From: Cupriavidus sp. 2SB
GTDB lineage: Bacteria > Pseudomonadota > Gammaproteobacteria > Burkholderiales > Burkholderiaceae
DNA: 64,000 nt
Direction of reading: 5' to 3'
NCBI RefSeq assembly: GCF_005503625.1
Contig: NZ_SCMX01000015.1
Span: 1-64,000 of the forward strand
In this document: positions 44,112-54,360 of the stretch, piece after piece
Layout of the letters: every line of letters starts with the position of its first letter
How positions within the stretch are numbered: the first letter of the stretch is position 1
Position numbers and translations under genes: made by a program
Notes under the pieces: model-generated
Databases searched by the model: none
Seen by the model: the letters and a program-made list of their open reading frames with translations, nothing else
What the model was told of the DNA's origin: nothing

Positions 44112-45047
44112 ATGTCTGCTTTCCAGCTTGGCCTTTTTCCGCTGATTCTGCTTGTTGGTGCGATCGTGCTGATCGCAAAATCCATCAAGATCGTGCCGCA
44201 GCAGCACGCTTGGGTACTGGAACGACTGGGCCGTTACCATGCGACCCTGACGCCGGGCCTGTCGATCGTGGTGCCTTTTGTCGATCGCGTTGCCTACAAA
44301 CACATCCTCAAGGAAATCCCGCTCGATGTGCCGAGCCAGGTGTGTATCACCAAGGACAACACGCAGTTGCAAGTCGACGGGGTCTTGTACTTCCAGGTGA
44401 CGGACCCGATGAAGGCGTCGTACGGTTCCAGCAACTTTGTGGTGGCGATTACGCAGTTGTCGCAGACGACGCTGCGTTCCGTGATTGGCCGGCTGGAACT
44501 CGACAAGACGTTCGAAGAGCGCGATTTCATCAACCACAGCGTGGTCAATGCGCTCGATGAGGCTGCAGCAAACTGGGGGGTGAAGGTACTGCGGTACGAG
44601 ATCAAGGATCTGACGCCGCCCAAGGAGATCCTGCATGCGATGCAGGCCCAGATCACGGCTGAACGCGAGAAGCGAGCGTTGATCGCAGCATCGGAAGGTA
44701 AGCGCCAGGAGCAGATCAACCTGGCGTCCGGTGCCCGAGAGGCAGCCATTCAGAAGTCCGAAGGGGAAAGGCAGGCTGCTATCAACCAGGCGCAGGGCGA
44801 GGCGAACGCCATTCTGGCAGTGGCGGAGGCCAATGCTCAGGCGATTGCAAAGATCGGCCATGCCATTCGGAGCGAAGGTGGGGTGGAGGCCATGAACCTG
44901 AAGGTGGCCGAGGAATATGTGGCAGCCTTCGCGAACCTCGCCAAGCAGGGCAATACGCTGATTGTTCCCGGTAACCTGGGCGATATGAGCAGCATGGTTG
45001 CGACCGCATTGCAGATCGTGAAGTCGCAGGGTGGGACGAAGATCTGA
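44112..45047 (+). CDS. SPFH-domain protein, stomatin/QmcA type
   Basis: A 311-residue membrane-anchored protein. Residues about 4-22 (FQLGLFPLILLVGAIVLIA) are the anchor, followed by an SPFH (PHB) domain starting IVPQQHAWVLERLGRYHATL, then a coiled coil rich in Glu, Arg and Ala (REKRALIAASEGKRQEQINLAS, EGERQAAINQAQGEANAI). It matches the stomatin/QmcA group, which forms large oligomeric rings and is paired with an NfeD protein, as here. The start at ATG 44112 is supported by GGGAG upstream. Confidence 0.9.
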   Translation: MSAFQLGLFPLILLVGAIVLIAKSIKIVPQQHAWVLERLGRYHATLTPGLSIVVPFVDRVAYKHILKEIPLDVPSQVCITKDNTQLQVDGVLYFQVTDPMKASYGSSNFVVAITQLSQTTLRSVIGRLELDKTFEERDFINHSVVNALDEAAANWGVKVLRYEIKDLTPPKEILHAMQAQITAEREKRALIAASEGKRQEQINLASGAREAAIQKSEGERQAAINQAQGEANAILAVAEANAQAIAKIGHAIRSEGGVEAMNLKVAEEYVAAFANLAKQGNTLIVPGNLGDMSSMVATALQIVKSQGGTKI

Positions 45048-45064
45048 AGTCCTGTGCACCATAG

Positions 45065-45092
45065 AAAACGGAGGCCTTGGCCTCCGTTTTTT
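45065..45092. terminator. Bidirectional terminator between SPFH gene and smpB
   Basis: AAAACGGAGGCC pairs with GGCCTCCGTTTT, with further T to 45094. The A and T runs on either side let it serve both converging genes. Confidence 0.9.
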
Positions 45093-45109
45093 TTGCCGCA
45101 ACTGCGGAC

Positions 45110-45562
45110 CTACTCATTGGTGCCGCCCTTCATGATGCGGGCCTTTTCGCGTTCCCAGTCGCGATTCTTCTCGGTTTCGCGCTTGTCGAACTGTTTCTTG
45201 CCCTTGGCGAGGCCGATTTCGCACTTCACCCGGCCACGCGTGTAATGGAGATTCAGCGGGACAAGGGTGTAACCGCGTTGCTCCACCTTGCCGATCAGTT
45301 TCTTGATCTCTTCGGCCTTGAGTAGTAGCTTGCGCGTCCGGACGGGGTCGGGCGTGACGTGGGTGGAGGCGCTCTGCAGCGGGCTGATGTGGGCGCCAAT
45401 CAGGAACATTTCGGCGTCGCGGACTACGACGTAACCTTCCTTGATCTGGACGCGGTTTGCGCGGATTGCCTTGACCTCCCAGCCTTCCAGCACGATCCCG
45501 GCCTCATAGCGCTCTTCGATGAAGTAGTCGAAAAAGGCTTTCTTGTTGTCAGCGATCGTCAT
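45110..45562 (-). CDS. smpB: SsrA-binding protein SmpB
   Basis: SmpB binds tmRNA and delivers it to stalled ribosomes for trans-translation. The 150 residues have the family start ([34 protein letters not shown]), [14 protein letters not shown] and the basic tail [24 protein letters not shown] that inserts into the decoding site. It is divergent from ratA, an arrangement found in many beta- and gammaproteobacteria. The tmRNA gene itself is not in the window. Confidence 0.97.
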   Translation of the reverse strand: MTIADNKKAFFDYFIEERYEAGIVLEGWEVKAIRANRVQIKEGYVVVRDAEMFLIGAHISPLQSASTHVTPDPVRTRKLLLKAEEIKKLIGKVEQRGYTLVPLNLHYTRGRVKCEIGLAKGKKQFDKRETEKNRDWEREKARIMKGGTNE

Positions 45563-45757
45563 GCGGGTGGTGGAATCCTTTGCGGGCCGCCTGGTCTGTC
45601 AGGTGGCCGGTTATCTGGTGTGTGGCCGGTTGTCGAACCAGCGGTGTGGTGCGCAGGCCAAGCCGGGCGTGCCGTGTTGGCGGCTGTCGGCTAAAATCGG
45701 GATTCTAGCAAACCACCCGGCCCCAGCCCAGTTTCGCGGGGCCTGCGATCCGAATAC

Positions 45758-46198
45758 ATGGCAGACGTCCATAAATCCGTACTGCTCGGTTTCTCCGCCG
45801 AACAGATGTACGACCTGGTCACGCGCGTGGAAGATTATCCAAAATTCCTGCCCTGGTGTGGCGGAGTGGAGGTCTTCGAACAGACCGAGACCTTGCTCGA
45901 TGCCAAGATCAACATCCATTTCAGTGGCATCAAGCAGTATTTCCATACACGCAATACCCAGGAGCGGCCGACGCGTATCGATATGACGTTCGCAGACGGT
46001 CCTTTCAAGACCTTTAATGGCTGCTGGCGATTTACGCCCCTGCGAGCCGATGCCTGCAAGGTCGAGTTTCACCTTCACTATGAGTTTTCGAGCGTTCTGC
46101 TCGAAAAGATCATCGGGCCGGCCTTCAGCGTCATCGCCAATACCTTCGTCGATGCCTTCGTCAAGCGTGCCGAGGTAGTGTATGCCGACAAGTCCTGA
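45758..46198 (+). CDS. ratA: RatA-like START-domain protein (Coq10/oligoketide cyclase family)
   Basis: A 146-residue START/polyketide-cyclase fold protein. Motifs include VLLGFSAEQMYDLVTRVEDYPKFLPWCGGVEV and the C-terminal GPAFSVIANTFVDAFVKRAEVVY. In E. coli the homologue was called RatA toxin, said to block 70S ribosome formation; the family as a whole also includes ubiquinone-binding Coq10. I regard the Coq10-type lipid role as at least as likely. Overlaps rnfH by 17 bp and diverges from smpB. Confidence 0.88.
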   Translation: MADVHKSVLLGFSAEQMYDLVTRVEDYPKFLPWCGGVEVFEQTETLLDAKINIHFSGIKQYFHTRNTQERPTRIDMTFADGPFKTFNGCWRFTPLRADACKVEFHLHYEFSSVLLEKIIGPAFSVIANTFVDAFVKRAEVVYADKS

Positions 46199-46541
46199 GC
46201 CTGGCGGCACCGTACGTCTCTCGGTCTGCTACGCGCGGCCCGATACGGTATTCCTCGAATCCGTGGCGGTGCCCGCAGGCACTACGATCATGCAGGCCGT
46301 TCAGTCCAGCGGACTGATCGCCACGTGTCCGGAAGTGGATCCCACCACGATGCGCGTGGGCATTTTCGGCAAGCTCAAGACCATTGACACCCCGGTGCGC
46401 GAGGGAGATCGCGTCGAAGTCTATCGTGCCTTGACGGCTGATCCCAAGCAGGCGCGCCGCAAGCGTGTGCAGAAAACCCGTGCCACAGCCACTGGCATCC
46501 GGGAAGGCCAGAAATGGCTGCGCGGCGGGGCGGGCGACTGA
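46182..46541 (+). CDS. rnfH: RnfH family ubiquitin-like protein (RatB)
   Basis: A 119-residue small beta-grasp protein. The core TVRLSVCYARPDTVFLESVAVPAGTTI, TMRVGIFGKLKTIDTPVREGDRVEVYRALTADPK is the RnfH/UPF0125 signature. A basic tail RRKRVQKTRATATGIREGQKWL follows. Function unknown; the old name RatB presumes an antitoxin role that is not proven. It starts within the end of ratA, so the two are translated together. Confidence 0.9.
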   Translation: MPTSPEPGGTVRLSVCYARPDTVFLESVAVPAGTTIMQAVQSSGLIATCPEVDPTTMRVGIFGKLKTIDTPVREGDRVEVYRALTADPKQARRKRVQKTRATATGIREGQKWLRGGAGD

Positions 46542-46554
46542 TGTTTCCGGGAGC

Positions 46555-47124
46555 CTAGCTCGTGCAGTGCTGGCTCAGCGATTCGTTCATCCGGGCGATT
46601 TCGGCGGAGCGCTCCTCGTCATTGAGTCGCTGTGGCGCACCGTCCGGACCGGATCGTGATACGCGGACGCCCTGGCTGAGGCCCGTCGCATAGTTGCGCA
46701 TTTCCTGGCATTTCTCCTGACGTGCCAGATCCTGGCGTTCCTTCGTCGCAGCTTCCAAATCAGCCTTGATCCGCGCATCGCGACGCTCGCGGAACGCTTC
46801 GTCAGCGTCTCCCGATTTCTCGCCCTTGCTCTTGGTGCTCACGGACTGCATACGCGGCTCGCCGGGCTTCGCGGCTTTCGCTGCCGTTCTGCCATCGTTC
46901 TGGATCTCGGTGGCAGAGCCGTCGGCTTCGACCGGCCGGTAGGCCCCGGCAAAGCGCCCGGGCGCAGCCTTGATCGCGCTTGCCGGCACAGACAGCGGGG
47001 GCGGCACGTCGCTGTAGACGGTGCGCCCGTTGGCATCCGTCCATTGCCATTGCGAGATGGCGGTGCCCGGCACAAGCGCAGCGAGCGTTGCAGCAATCAG
47101 CGGATACAGCACGGATCGTTTCAT
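46555..47124 (-). CDS. DUF4124 domain-containing secreted protein
   Basis: A 189-residue exported protein: signal peptide MKRSVLYPLIAATLAALVPGTAIS, then the DUF4124 motif QWQWTDANGRTVYSDVPPPLSVP at about 26-48. The rest is a charged helical region (EAFRERRDARIKADLEAATKERQD) with two Cys (QEKCQEMRN and the C-terminal LSQHC). DUF4124 proteins are common in betaproteobacteria and their function is not known. It converges on rnfH with a 13-bp gap and is a single-gene unit. Confidence 0.82.
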   Translation of the reverse strand: MKRSVLYPLIAATLAALVPGTAISQWQWTDANGRTVYSDVPPPLSVPASAIKAAPGRFAGAYRPVEADGSATEIQNDGRTAAKAAKPGEPRMQSVSTKSKGEKSGDADEAFRERRDARIKADLEAATKERQDLARQEKCQEMRNYATGLSQGVRVSRSGPDGAPQRLNDEERSAEIARMNESLSQHCTS

Positions 47125-47221
47125 GGCGAAGTCGTGAGCAGGTCAGGCAGGTTGCAAGAGTGATGGACATCATGCGCCGGTGGGGTTGACAGCGATGTGA
47201 CCCGTGCGGCATTGCGCTAGT

Positions 47222-48181
47222 CTACTGAGCCTTGTCCGTCGCGTGCAAGCGGACCGACCATGCCACACCCACCATCAGCAAAGCGATGGCGGCGATTTCC
47301 AGTGGTCGCGGCCAGCGGTGATCGAACACAAAACCGTACGCCAGCGCGAAAAGCGTCTCGAATACGATCATCTGACCCGATAGCGTCAATGGCAATCTGC
47401 GGCTCGAGATGTTCCAGAGATTGTTGCCAATAAGCGACGCGCCAAGCGCAACGGCAGCGTTGACCGTCCAGAACCACTGCCATTCCCGACCGCTGCCGGG
47501 CGCTGTCAGATGGTCGGCGAAGGCCAGCCAGCCCACCACAGCCAGAATCAATGAGACAAGTCCGGTAGACAACCCATACAGCGCGGACCATTCATTTCCG
47601 CTGAACTGTGGATTGCGCTGCAAGTAGCGTGCGTTGTCCACGGCGTATAGCGTCCAGCAGATCAACGCCCCCGCCGCGCAGACAACGCCGGCCAGCTTCT
47701 GCCAGGCCGGACGGGCCAGCGCACCCGCCACGGCACCCTGCGCGCCGTCGCCGCCAGCGAAGAGGTCGATGTTGATGCAGGCGATGCCTGCGGCCACCAC
47801 CAATAACGGAAGAGCCAGTCTGCCAAGCGGCACGGCGCCATGATCGCGCCGGCCCATGAGCGTGACCGAAATCGGCAGGATGCCGATGATCAGTGAAGTC
47901 GGGCCGACGCCTGCCAGTTGCACGCCAAACGCAAGCAGCACGTAGTAGAGAAGATTGCCCGTGAACGCCTGACGCAGCAGGGCGATGCAGTCGGCGCGCG
48001 TAAGCTTGCGGGCAATGCGACGCATCAGCGGTAGGGCGGCAACGCAGGCCACGATCCCGTAAGCGAGATAGCGGCCGATTGCCAATTCCCATGGAGAGAA
48101 TGCGGGCAGCAGCTTGGGTGCAATGAAGACCATGCCCCAGAAGGCCCCGGCCAGGAGGCCGCACAATACGCCGATTCCCAT
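47222..48181 (-). CDS. EamA/DMT family transporter
   Basis: A 319-residue inner-membrane protein with ten predicted spans in two EamA repeats, of the drug/metabolite transporter superfamily. The first repeat begins GIGVLCGLLAGAFWGMVFIAPKLL, the second near KLAGVVCAAGALICWTLYAVDN. These proteins export amino acids, sugars or metabolites; the substrate is not readable. I chose ATG 48181 (MGIGVLC), which has CGGAG nearby, over ATG 48229, which adds 16 unrelated residues. It is divergent from guaB. Confidence 0.82.
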   Translation of the reverse strand: MGIGVLCGLLAGAFWGMVFIAPKLLPAFSPWELAIGRYLAYGIVACVAALPLMRRIARKLTRADCIALLRQAFTGNLLYYVLLAFGVQLAGVGPTSLIIGILPISVTLMGRRDHGAVPLGRLALPLLVVAAGIACINIDLFAGGDGAQGAVAGALARPAWQKLAGVVCAAGALICWTLYAVDNARYLQRNPQFSGNEWSALYGLSTGLVSLILAVVGWLAFADHLTAPGSGREWQWFWTVNAAVALGASLIGNNLWNISSRRLPLTLSGQMIVFETLFALAYGFVFDHRWPRPLEIAAIALLMVGVAWSVRLHATDKAQ

Positions 48182-48262
48182 GGTCTCCGATGCGCCGTTG
48201 AAAAAGGAGGCCGAGAATAGCAAACGCATTGCAGGAACGCATCAGCAAATCCTGCATTCCTG

Positions 48263-49758
<1,496 letters not shown>

Positions 49759-49870
49759 CCTAGTCCCAAGCCCCTGGCCGGATATGCCGGCCCCGGGGCA
49801 CCACGGCCGCGCTGGCTACGTCGATGTTGACGGGGCCACGCGGCCGCGCCGCAAGAAGGAGCGCCTGTTC

Positions 49871-50572
49871 ATGAAGGTATTGCTGCGAGCCGTCCTGTTT
49901 TTTGACGCATTGCTCGACCTGCTGCTCGGCATGCTGTTGCTGATGTCGCCGTTCACCACGCTCTATGCCGCCTTGCAGTTGCCTGTGCCGGAGCCGGCGC
50001 TGTTTGGCCAGTTGCTGGGCGCTGCTACGATCGGCATGTCCTGGCTGCTGTTCTCGGCCGCAATCAACGGTCATCTGACGGTGCCGGTGGCGCGTACGGT
50101 GGGCTGGGTGAATCTGGTCAGCGCGATCCTTATTGCGGTCTGGACGCTGTTTCTGGACATGCCCGTACAGGGTGCGGGCAAGGTATGGCTGCTGACGATG
50201 GCCGCCATGCTGCTGTTTTTCGCCATCGTGCAGATCCCGGCTGCGAAGAAGGTACGGCTGCGTGAGCGGGAACTCGCCGAACAGGCAAGGGCGGCGCGCG
50301 AAGTGCGGCCCGCCGAGGTTTATTATCCGAACAACGCCACCGATGTCCGCGACGCCCGCGACGTGACTGACGTAAGCGACGTGACCGACGTGTACGACCG
50401 TGGCGCCCCGCGTCCGACACGCGCGGCCACGTCCCCCGCATCCCCCGAATACCGGCGCGAGCCGATCATCACACCGCCGCCCGGCTACGGTCCGGGCACC
50501 GAAGTGATGCCCGACGAAGATCCGGAAGCAACGCCAACTGCACATCATGCACGACAAAATCCTCATTCTTGA
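49871..50572 (+). CDS. Hypothetical membrane protein with acidic DVTD-repeat tail, between guaB and guaA
   Basis: No family recognised with confidence. The 233 residues have four predicted membrane spans in the first 125 ([80 protein letters not shown]). A basic segment [21 protein letters not shown] follows, then a soluble tail with [19 protein letters not shown] and a Pro-rich end. The start at 49871 has AAGGAG at good distance; the frame is open upstream into guaB but that is a shadow. Its last 26 bp overlap the guaA start, so the two are probably cotranscribed and coupled. Confidence 0.75.
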   Translation: MKVLLRAVLFFDALLDLLLGMLLLMSPFTTLYAALQLPVPEPALFGQLLGAATIGMSWLLFSAAINGHLTVPVARTVGWVNLVSAILIAVWTLFLDMPVQGAGKVWLLTMAAMLLFFAIVQIPAAKKVRLRERELAEQARAAREVRPAEVYYPNNATDVRDARDVTDVSDVTDVYDRGAPRPTRAATSPASPEYRREPIITPPPGYGPGTEVMPDEDPEATPTAHHARQNPHS

Positions 50573-52166
50573 TTTCGGTTCGCAAGTCACGCAGCTGATC
50601 GCGCGCCGCGTCCGCGAAGCGCATGTCTATTGCGAAATTCATCCCAACGACGTGACCGACGAGTTTGTCCGCGAATTCGCGCCAAAGGGCGTCATTCTGT
50701 CGGGTAGCCACGCCAGCACGTACGAAGACCATCAGCTGCGCGCACCGCAAGCCGTCTGGGATCTCGGCGTGCCCGTGCTGGGCATTTGCTACGGCATGCA
50801 GACCATGGCCGTGCAACTGGGCGGCAAGGTGGAGTGGAGCGATTCGCGCGAGTTCGGTTACGCCGAGGTGCGCGCCCATGGCCATACGAACCTGTTGAAC
50901 GGGGTCGAGGACTTTGCCACGCCGGAAGGCCACGGCATGCTGAAGGTCTGGATGAGCCACGGTGACAAGGTGACGGCGTTGCCCGAGGGCTTCAAGCTGA
51001 TGGCCTCGACGCCGAGCTGCCCGATTGCTGGCATGGCTGACGAGGCGCGCGGCTACTACGGCGTGCAGTTCCACCCGGAAGTCACGCACACCGTGAAGGG
51101 CCGCGAGATGATCGAGCGCTTCGTGCTCAAAGTCAGTGGCGCGAAGGCGGACTGGGTCATGCGCGATCACATCACGGAAGCTGTGCAGAAGATTCGCGAG
51201 CAGGTGGGTGACGAAGAGGTGATCCTGGGCCTGTCCGGTGGCGTGGATTCGTCGGTGGCCGCTGCGCTGATTCATCGCGCCATCGGCGATCAACTGACCT
51301 GCGTGTTCGTCGACCATGGCCTGCTGCGCCTGGACGAAGGCAAGATGGTGATGGACATGTTTGCCGGGCGCCTGCACGCCAAGGTGATTCACGTCGATGC
51401 CTCCGAGCAGTTCCTCGGTCATCTGACCGGCGTGACCGATCCCGAGCAGAAGCGCAAGATCATCGGCCGCGAGTTCGTGGAAGTTTTCCAGGCCGAGGCC
51501 AAGAAGCTGAGCAATGCCAAGTGGCTGGCGCAGGGCACGATCTACCCGGACGTGGTGGAATCGGGCGGCACCAAGACCAAGAAGGCCACCACGATCAAGA
51601 GCCACCACAACGTGGGTGGCCTGCCGGAAACGCTGGGCCTGAAGCTGCTGGAGCCGTTGCGCGACCTGTTCAAGGACGAAGTCCGCGAACTTGGCGTGGC
51701 ATTGGGCCTGCCGCCCGAGATGGTCTACCGCCATCCGTTCCCGGGTCCGGGCCTGGGCGTGCGTATCCTCGGTGAAGTCAAGCGCGACTATGCCGACCTT
51801 CTGCGTCGTGCCGATGCCATCTTCATCGAGGAACTGCGCAAGACCATCGCCACGGAACAGGACGCCGCCGCGGGCATGTGCGAGCCGAACCAGGTAGGCA
51901 AGAGCTGGTATGACCTGACCAGCCAGGCTTTCGCGGTGTTCCTGCCGGTGAAGTCAGTTGGCGTGATGGGGGATGGCCGCACGTACGACTACGTGGTGGC
52001 CCTGCGCGCCGTGCAGACCACTGACTTCATGACCGCCCACTGGGCACACCTGCCGTACGCGCTGCTGGGCCGTTGCTCGAATCGCATCATCAACGAGGTG
52101 CGTGGCCTGAATCGCGTGGTGTACGACGTATCGGGCAAGCCGCCTGCGACGATCGAGTGGGAGTGA
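50547..52166 (+). CDS. guaA: GMP synthase (glutamine-hydrolysing)
   Basis: GuaA aminates XMP to GMP with ATP and glutamine. The 539 residues have the class I glutamine amidotransferase domain (nucleophile Cys81 in [15 protein letters not shown] with the His/Glu), the PP-loop ATP site [13 protein letters not shown], and the C-terminal dimer domain ending [14 protein letters not shown]. The last codons are also the likely attachment site of the element to the right, and the reading frame is intact, as expected when the integration restores the gene's end. Confidence 0.98.
   Translation: MHDKILILDFGSQVTQLIARRVREAHVYCEIHPNDVTDEFVREFAPKGVILSGSHASTYEDHQLRAPQAVWDLGVPVLGICYGMQTMAVQLGGKVEWSDSREFGYAEVRAHGHTNLLNGVEDFATPEGHGMLKVWMSHGDKVTALPEGFKLMASTPSCPIAGMADEARGYYGVQFHPEVTHTVKGREMIERFVLKVSGAKADWVMRDHITEAVQKIREQVGDEEVILGLSGGVDSSVAAALIHRAIGDQLTCVFVDHGLLRLDEGKMVMDMFAGRLHAKVIHVDASEQFLGHLTGVTDPEQKRKIIGREFVEVFQAEAKKLSNAKWLAQGTIYPDVVESGGTKTKKATTIKSHHNVGGLPETLGLKLLEPLRDLFKDEVRELGVALGLPPEMVYRHPFPGPGLGVRILGEVKRDYADLLRRADAIFIEELRKTIATEQDAAAGMCEPNQVGKSWYDLTSQAFAVFLPVKSVGVMGDGRTYDYVVALRAVQTTDFMTAHWAHLPYALLGRCSNRIINEVRGLNRVVYDVSGKPPATIEWE
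52146..52166 (+). other. Probable attachment site (guaA 3' end)
   Basis: The end of guaA, around CGATCGAGTGGGAGTGA, is a known integration hot spot for genomic islands carrying tyrosine integrases. An integrase gene begins 300 bp downstream and reads away from guaA, as such islands do. The matching copy at the other end is outside the window, so the exact core cannot be set. Confidence 0.55.
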
Positions 52167-52212
52167 TTGAACATCCTCCGCTGGCTATTGTAGTCTATCG
52201 AGAATGATCCCG

Positions 52213-52245
52213 AAACCCGCGCACTGTCGCGGGTTTTGTGTTTTT
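52213..52245 (+). terminator. guaA terminator
   Basis: AAACCCGCG (52213-52221) pairs with CGCGGGTTT (52228-52236), followed by a T-rich tract TGTGTTTTT. It lies inside the putative element side of the junction, so it may have come with the element or been duplicated at both ends. Confidence 0.8.
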
Positions 52246-52293
52246 GGCTATCGATGACTATCGACTGAAACCGGACTCTGGCGCCGGTATCCT

Positions 52294-52460
52294 TGACGGT
52301 ATATGCTTCGGGCTGCGCGTTCCGTCAACCGGATACCGTCAGCGGCAAGGCCCGAGCGTGACGGTATCGGCAAAGCGGAATCCCAATATCTATAAGGCTC
52401 TCCGGGCGATTTCGCGGTACCGCCAGCGTGACGGTATCGGCGGCCCGGTTCTGACGGATT
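52294..52460. repeat. TGACGGTATC repeat array upstream of the integrase
   Basis: TGACGGTAT occurs at 52294-52302, 52359-52368 and 52429-52438, the last two inside a 17-bp exact repeat AGCGTGACGGTATCGGC (52355-52371 and 52425-52441, 70 bp apart). An inverted copy GATACCGTCA is at 52332-52341 and a partial TGACGGATT at 52452-52460. Position and form suit arm-type integrase or AlpA/Xis binding sites. The 298-bp guaA-integrase gap holds no other gene. Confidence 0.65.
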
Positions 52461-52464
52461 GACG

Positions 52465-53664
52465 ATGCTGACCGACACAAAGCTCAAGAACCTGCGTGGC
52501 GCGGACAAGCTGTACAAGGTGGCCGACCGGGACGGCCTGTATGTGGCGGTGACCCCTACGGGAGTGGTGAGCTTCCGGCTCGACTATCGGCTGAACGGGC
52601 GCCGCGAGACGCTGACCATCGGCAAGTACGGGCCGGCCGGCATCGGCCTGGCCGAGGCGCGCGAGAAGTGCCTGGCCGCCAAGAAGCAGATTGCCGAGGG
52701 GAAGTCGCCTGCGCAGGAAAAGCAGCGGGCGCGCTCGCAGGTGCGCGAGGCCAAGACGTTCGGGGAGTGGGCGAAGCGCTGGCTCAAGGACCACAAGATG
52801 GCTGAGAGCACCCGGGACATGCGCGAGAGCGTGCTGAACCGCGACGCGCTGCCGCTATGGGGCAACCGGCTCATGACCGAGATCTCGCCCGAGGACCTGC
52901 GCAAGCAGTGCGACAAGATCATCGACGAGCGTGGTGCCCCTGCAACAGCGGTCCACGTCCGTGAGATCGTGAACCAGGTCTACCGCTACGCGCTCGGTAA
53001 GGGGCTCAAGGCGACCAATCCGGCAGCGGAGGTGCGGGCGTCGACCATCGCCACGTTTAAGCCGAAGGACCGAGCTCTGTCACCCGAGGAGATCGGGGTG
53101 TTCCTCAAGCAGCTCGAGCACGTCGGCACGCTGCCCACGATCAAGCTGGCGCTGCGCCTGCTCCTGCTGACGATGTTGCGCAAGGGCGAACTGCAGGCCG
53201 CGACGTGGGAGGAGGTGGATTTCCGCAATGCGGTCTGGACCGTGCCGGCCGAACGCATGAAGGGGCGCCGCCCGCACAACGTCTACCTGTCGCAGCAGGC
53301 GCTCGATATTCTGGTGGCGCTCAAGACGTGCGCCGGGTCGTCACCCTACCTGTTGTCGAACCGCTACGACACGGACAAGCCGATGTCGAAGGCGACGCTA
53401 AACCGGTCGATCACGGTAACGGTGGAACTGGCTCAGTCGAAGGGGCTGGGGCTCGAGCACTTCGGGCCGCATGACATGCGGCGCACGGCGTCGACGATCC
53501 TGCACGAGGCGGGGTTCAACACCGACTGGATCGAGAAGTGCCTGGCCCACGAGCAGCGCGGGGTGCGCGCGGTCTACAACAAGGCGGAATACGCCGAGCA
53601 GCGCCGCGACATGCTTCAGCAGTGGGCTGATATGGTGGATGACTACGTGGCCGCGACGGTCTGA
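52465..53664 (+). CDS. Tyrosine-type integrase, P4 family
   Basis: This 399-residue recombinase would integrate and excise the element. The N-terminal DUF4102 arm-binding domain (LTDTKLKNLRGADKLYKVADRDGL) is followed by a SAM-like core-binding domain and the catalytic domain. Catalytic residues visible: Arg239 (MLRKGEL), Lys266 (ERMKGRR), His336 and Arg339 (HDMRRT), His362 (LAHEQ) and the nucleophile Tyr371 in AVYNKAEY. The set is complete, so the protein should be active. I chose ATG 52465; a TTG two codons earlier is the alternative. Its last 22 bp overlap the oppositely oriented AlpA-like gene. Confidence 0.93.
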   Translation: MLTDTKLKNLRGADKLYKVADRDGLYVAVTPTGVVSFRLDYRLNGRRETLTIGKYGPAGIGLAEAREKCLAAKKQIAEGKSPAQEKQRARSQVREAKTFGEWAKRWLKDHKMAESTRDMRESVLNRDALPLWGNRLMTEISPEDLRKQCDKIIDERGAPATAVHVREIVNQVYRYALGKGLKATNPAAEVRASTIATFKPKDRALSPEEIGVFLKQLEHVGTLPTIKLALRLLLLTMLRKGELQAATWEEVDFRNAVWTVPAERMKGRRPHNVYLSQQALDILVALKTCAGSSPYLLSNRYDTDKPMSKATLNRSITVTVELAQSKGLGLEHFGPHDMRRTASTILHEAGFNTDWIEKCLAHEQRGVRAVYNKAEYAEQRRDMLQQWADMVDDYVAATV

Positions 53665-53891
53665 ACCGGGCGCGTGCGGCGCTGCCGCACGTCCGGGCCG
53701 GGCGCCGGCTGCAGGCTGGCCTGCTTGCGCGCCTGGATCCATGCCTCGACCTCGGCCAGGTCCCACACCACGCAGCGCGCGGTCAGGTTGAACCGCTTCG
53801 GGAATTCGCCGCGGCGCTCCATCTCGTAGATGGTGGAGTCGGCCAGCGGCACGATCTTGCGCAGCTCGTCACGGCGGATTGTGCGTTGCAT
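53643..53891 (-). CDS. AlpA-family transcriptional regulator / excisionase-like protein
   Basis: An 82-residue winged helix-turn-helix protein. RRDELRKIVPLADSTIYEMERRGEFPKRFNLTARCVVWDLAEVEAWI is the AlpA/MerR-like DNA-binding core, with the recognition helix around LADSTIYEME. AlpA-type proteins turn on P4-family integrase genes or act as excision factors. It is the last gene of the minus-strand early block and faces the integrase, overlapping its 3' end by 22 bp. Expression with the replication genes would link excision to replication. Confidence 0.88.
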   Translation of the reverse strand: MQRTIRRDELRKIVPLADSTIYEMERRGEFPKRFNLTARCVVWDLAEVEAWIQARKQASLQPAPGPDVRQRRTRPVQTVAAT

Positions 53892-53892
53892 G

Positions 53893-54360
53893 TCAGGCTC
53901 CTTGTTCCCGCTTCGCGATCTCGCGCTCGAGGTACCACCGGGCTTTCTTCAGGTCCTCGATTGCGTCGTGTTTCAGATCGGCGCGCCAGATGTATTTGAA
54001 GGCGTTGCCAAGGTTGAACCCCATGTGTTCGGTGACCTGAATGCACTCGATGCCGCTCGGATGGCTGGTGTAGTGCTTGGGGTGATGGACGGGGTCGTCC
54101 ACCGGGTTGGCCGGTGTAGCGGCGACTTCGGCCAGCATCGGGAGCCCGGCCTCGTCGCATGGCGGTGTAGTGATGATGGAGCTCAAGCGCCTTGCCATCC
54201 GTACCTGTAGCTCATCAGATGGCGACGTCACAGGTGGGTACGTGACGCCGGCGACGGCAGGGACGTCCTTGGAGTGCAGACCGACGCTGCCACCGCACTG
54301 GGAGCACCACATGTCCTTGGCATCCCACCTCCACACCGGGTTGTCGCAATGGCAGCTCAT
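53893..54360 (-). CDS. DUF3310 protein with N-terminal zinc-ribbon-like cysteines
   Basis: A 155-residue phage protein. The C-terminal half (HPKHYTSHPSGIECIQVTEHMGFNLGNAFKYIWRADLKHDAIEDLKKA) is DUF3310, a domain common in phage genomes near nucleotide metabolism genes, of unproven function. The N-terminus has Cys3, Cys5, Cys19 and Cys22 (SCHCDNP and MWCSQCGG), which could bind one zinc. The start at 54360 overlaps the helicase stop by ATGA; longer open frames upstream are helicase shadow. One base separates it from the AlpA-like gene. Confidence 0.8.
   Translation of the reverse strand: MSCHCDNPVWRWDAKDMWCSQCGGSVGLHSKDVPAVAGVTYPPVTSPSDELQVRMARRLSSIITTPPCDEAGLPMLAEVAATPANPVDDPVHHPKHYTSHPSGIECIQVTEHMGFNLGNAFKYIWRADLKHDAIEDLKKARWYLEREIAKREQGA

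Noticed and set aside
45758..46541. RatA-RatB as a proven toxin-antitoxin pair
   Set aside because: The two genes are a conserved core pair next to smpB; the families fit Coq10-like and RnfH proteins, and an antitoxin role is not shown.
52294..52460. CRISPR array or plasmid-type origin iterons
   Set aside because: Copies are few, unevenly spaced and in both orientations, and no Rep gene is adjacent; integrase arm sites fit better.
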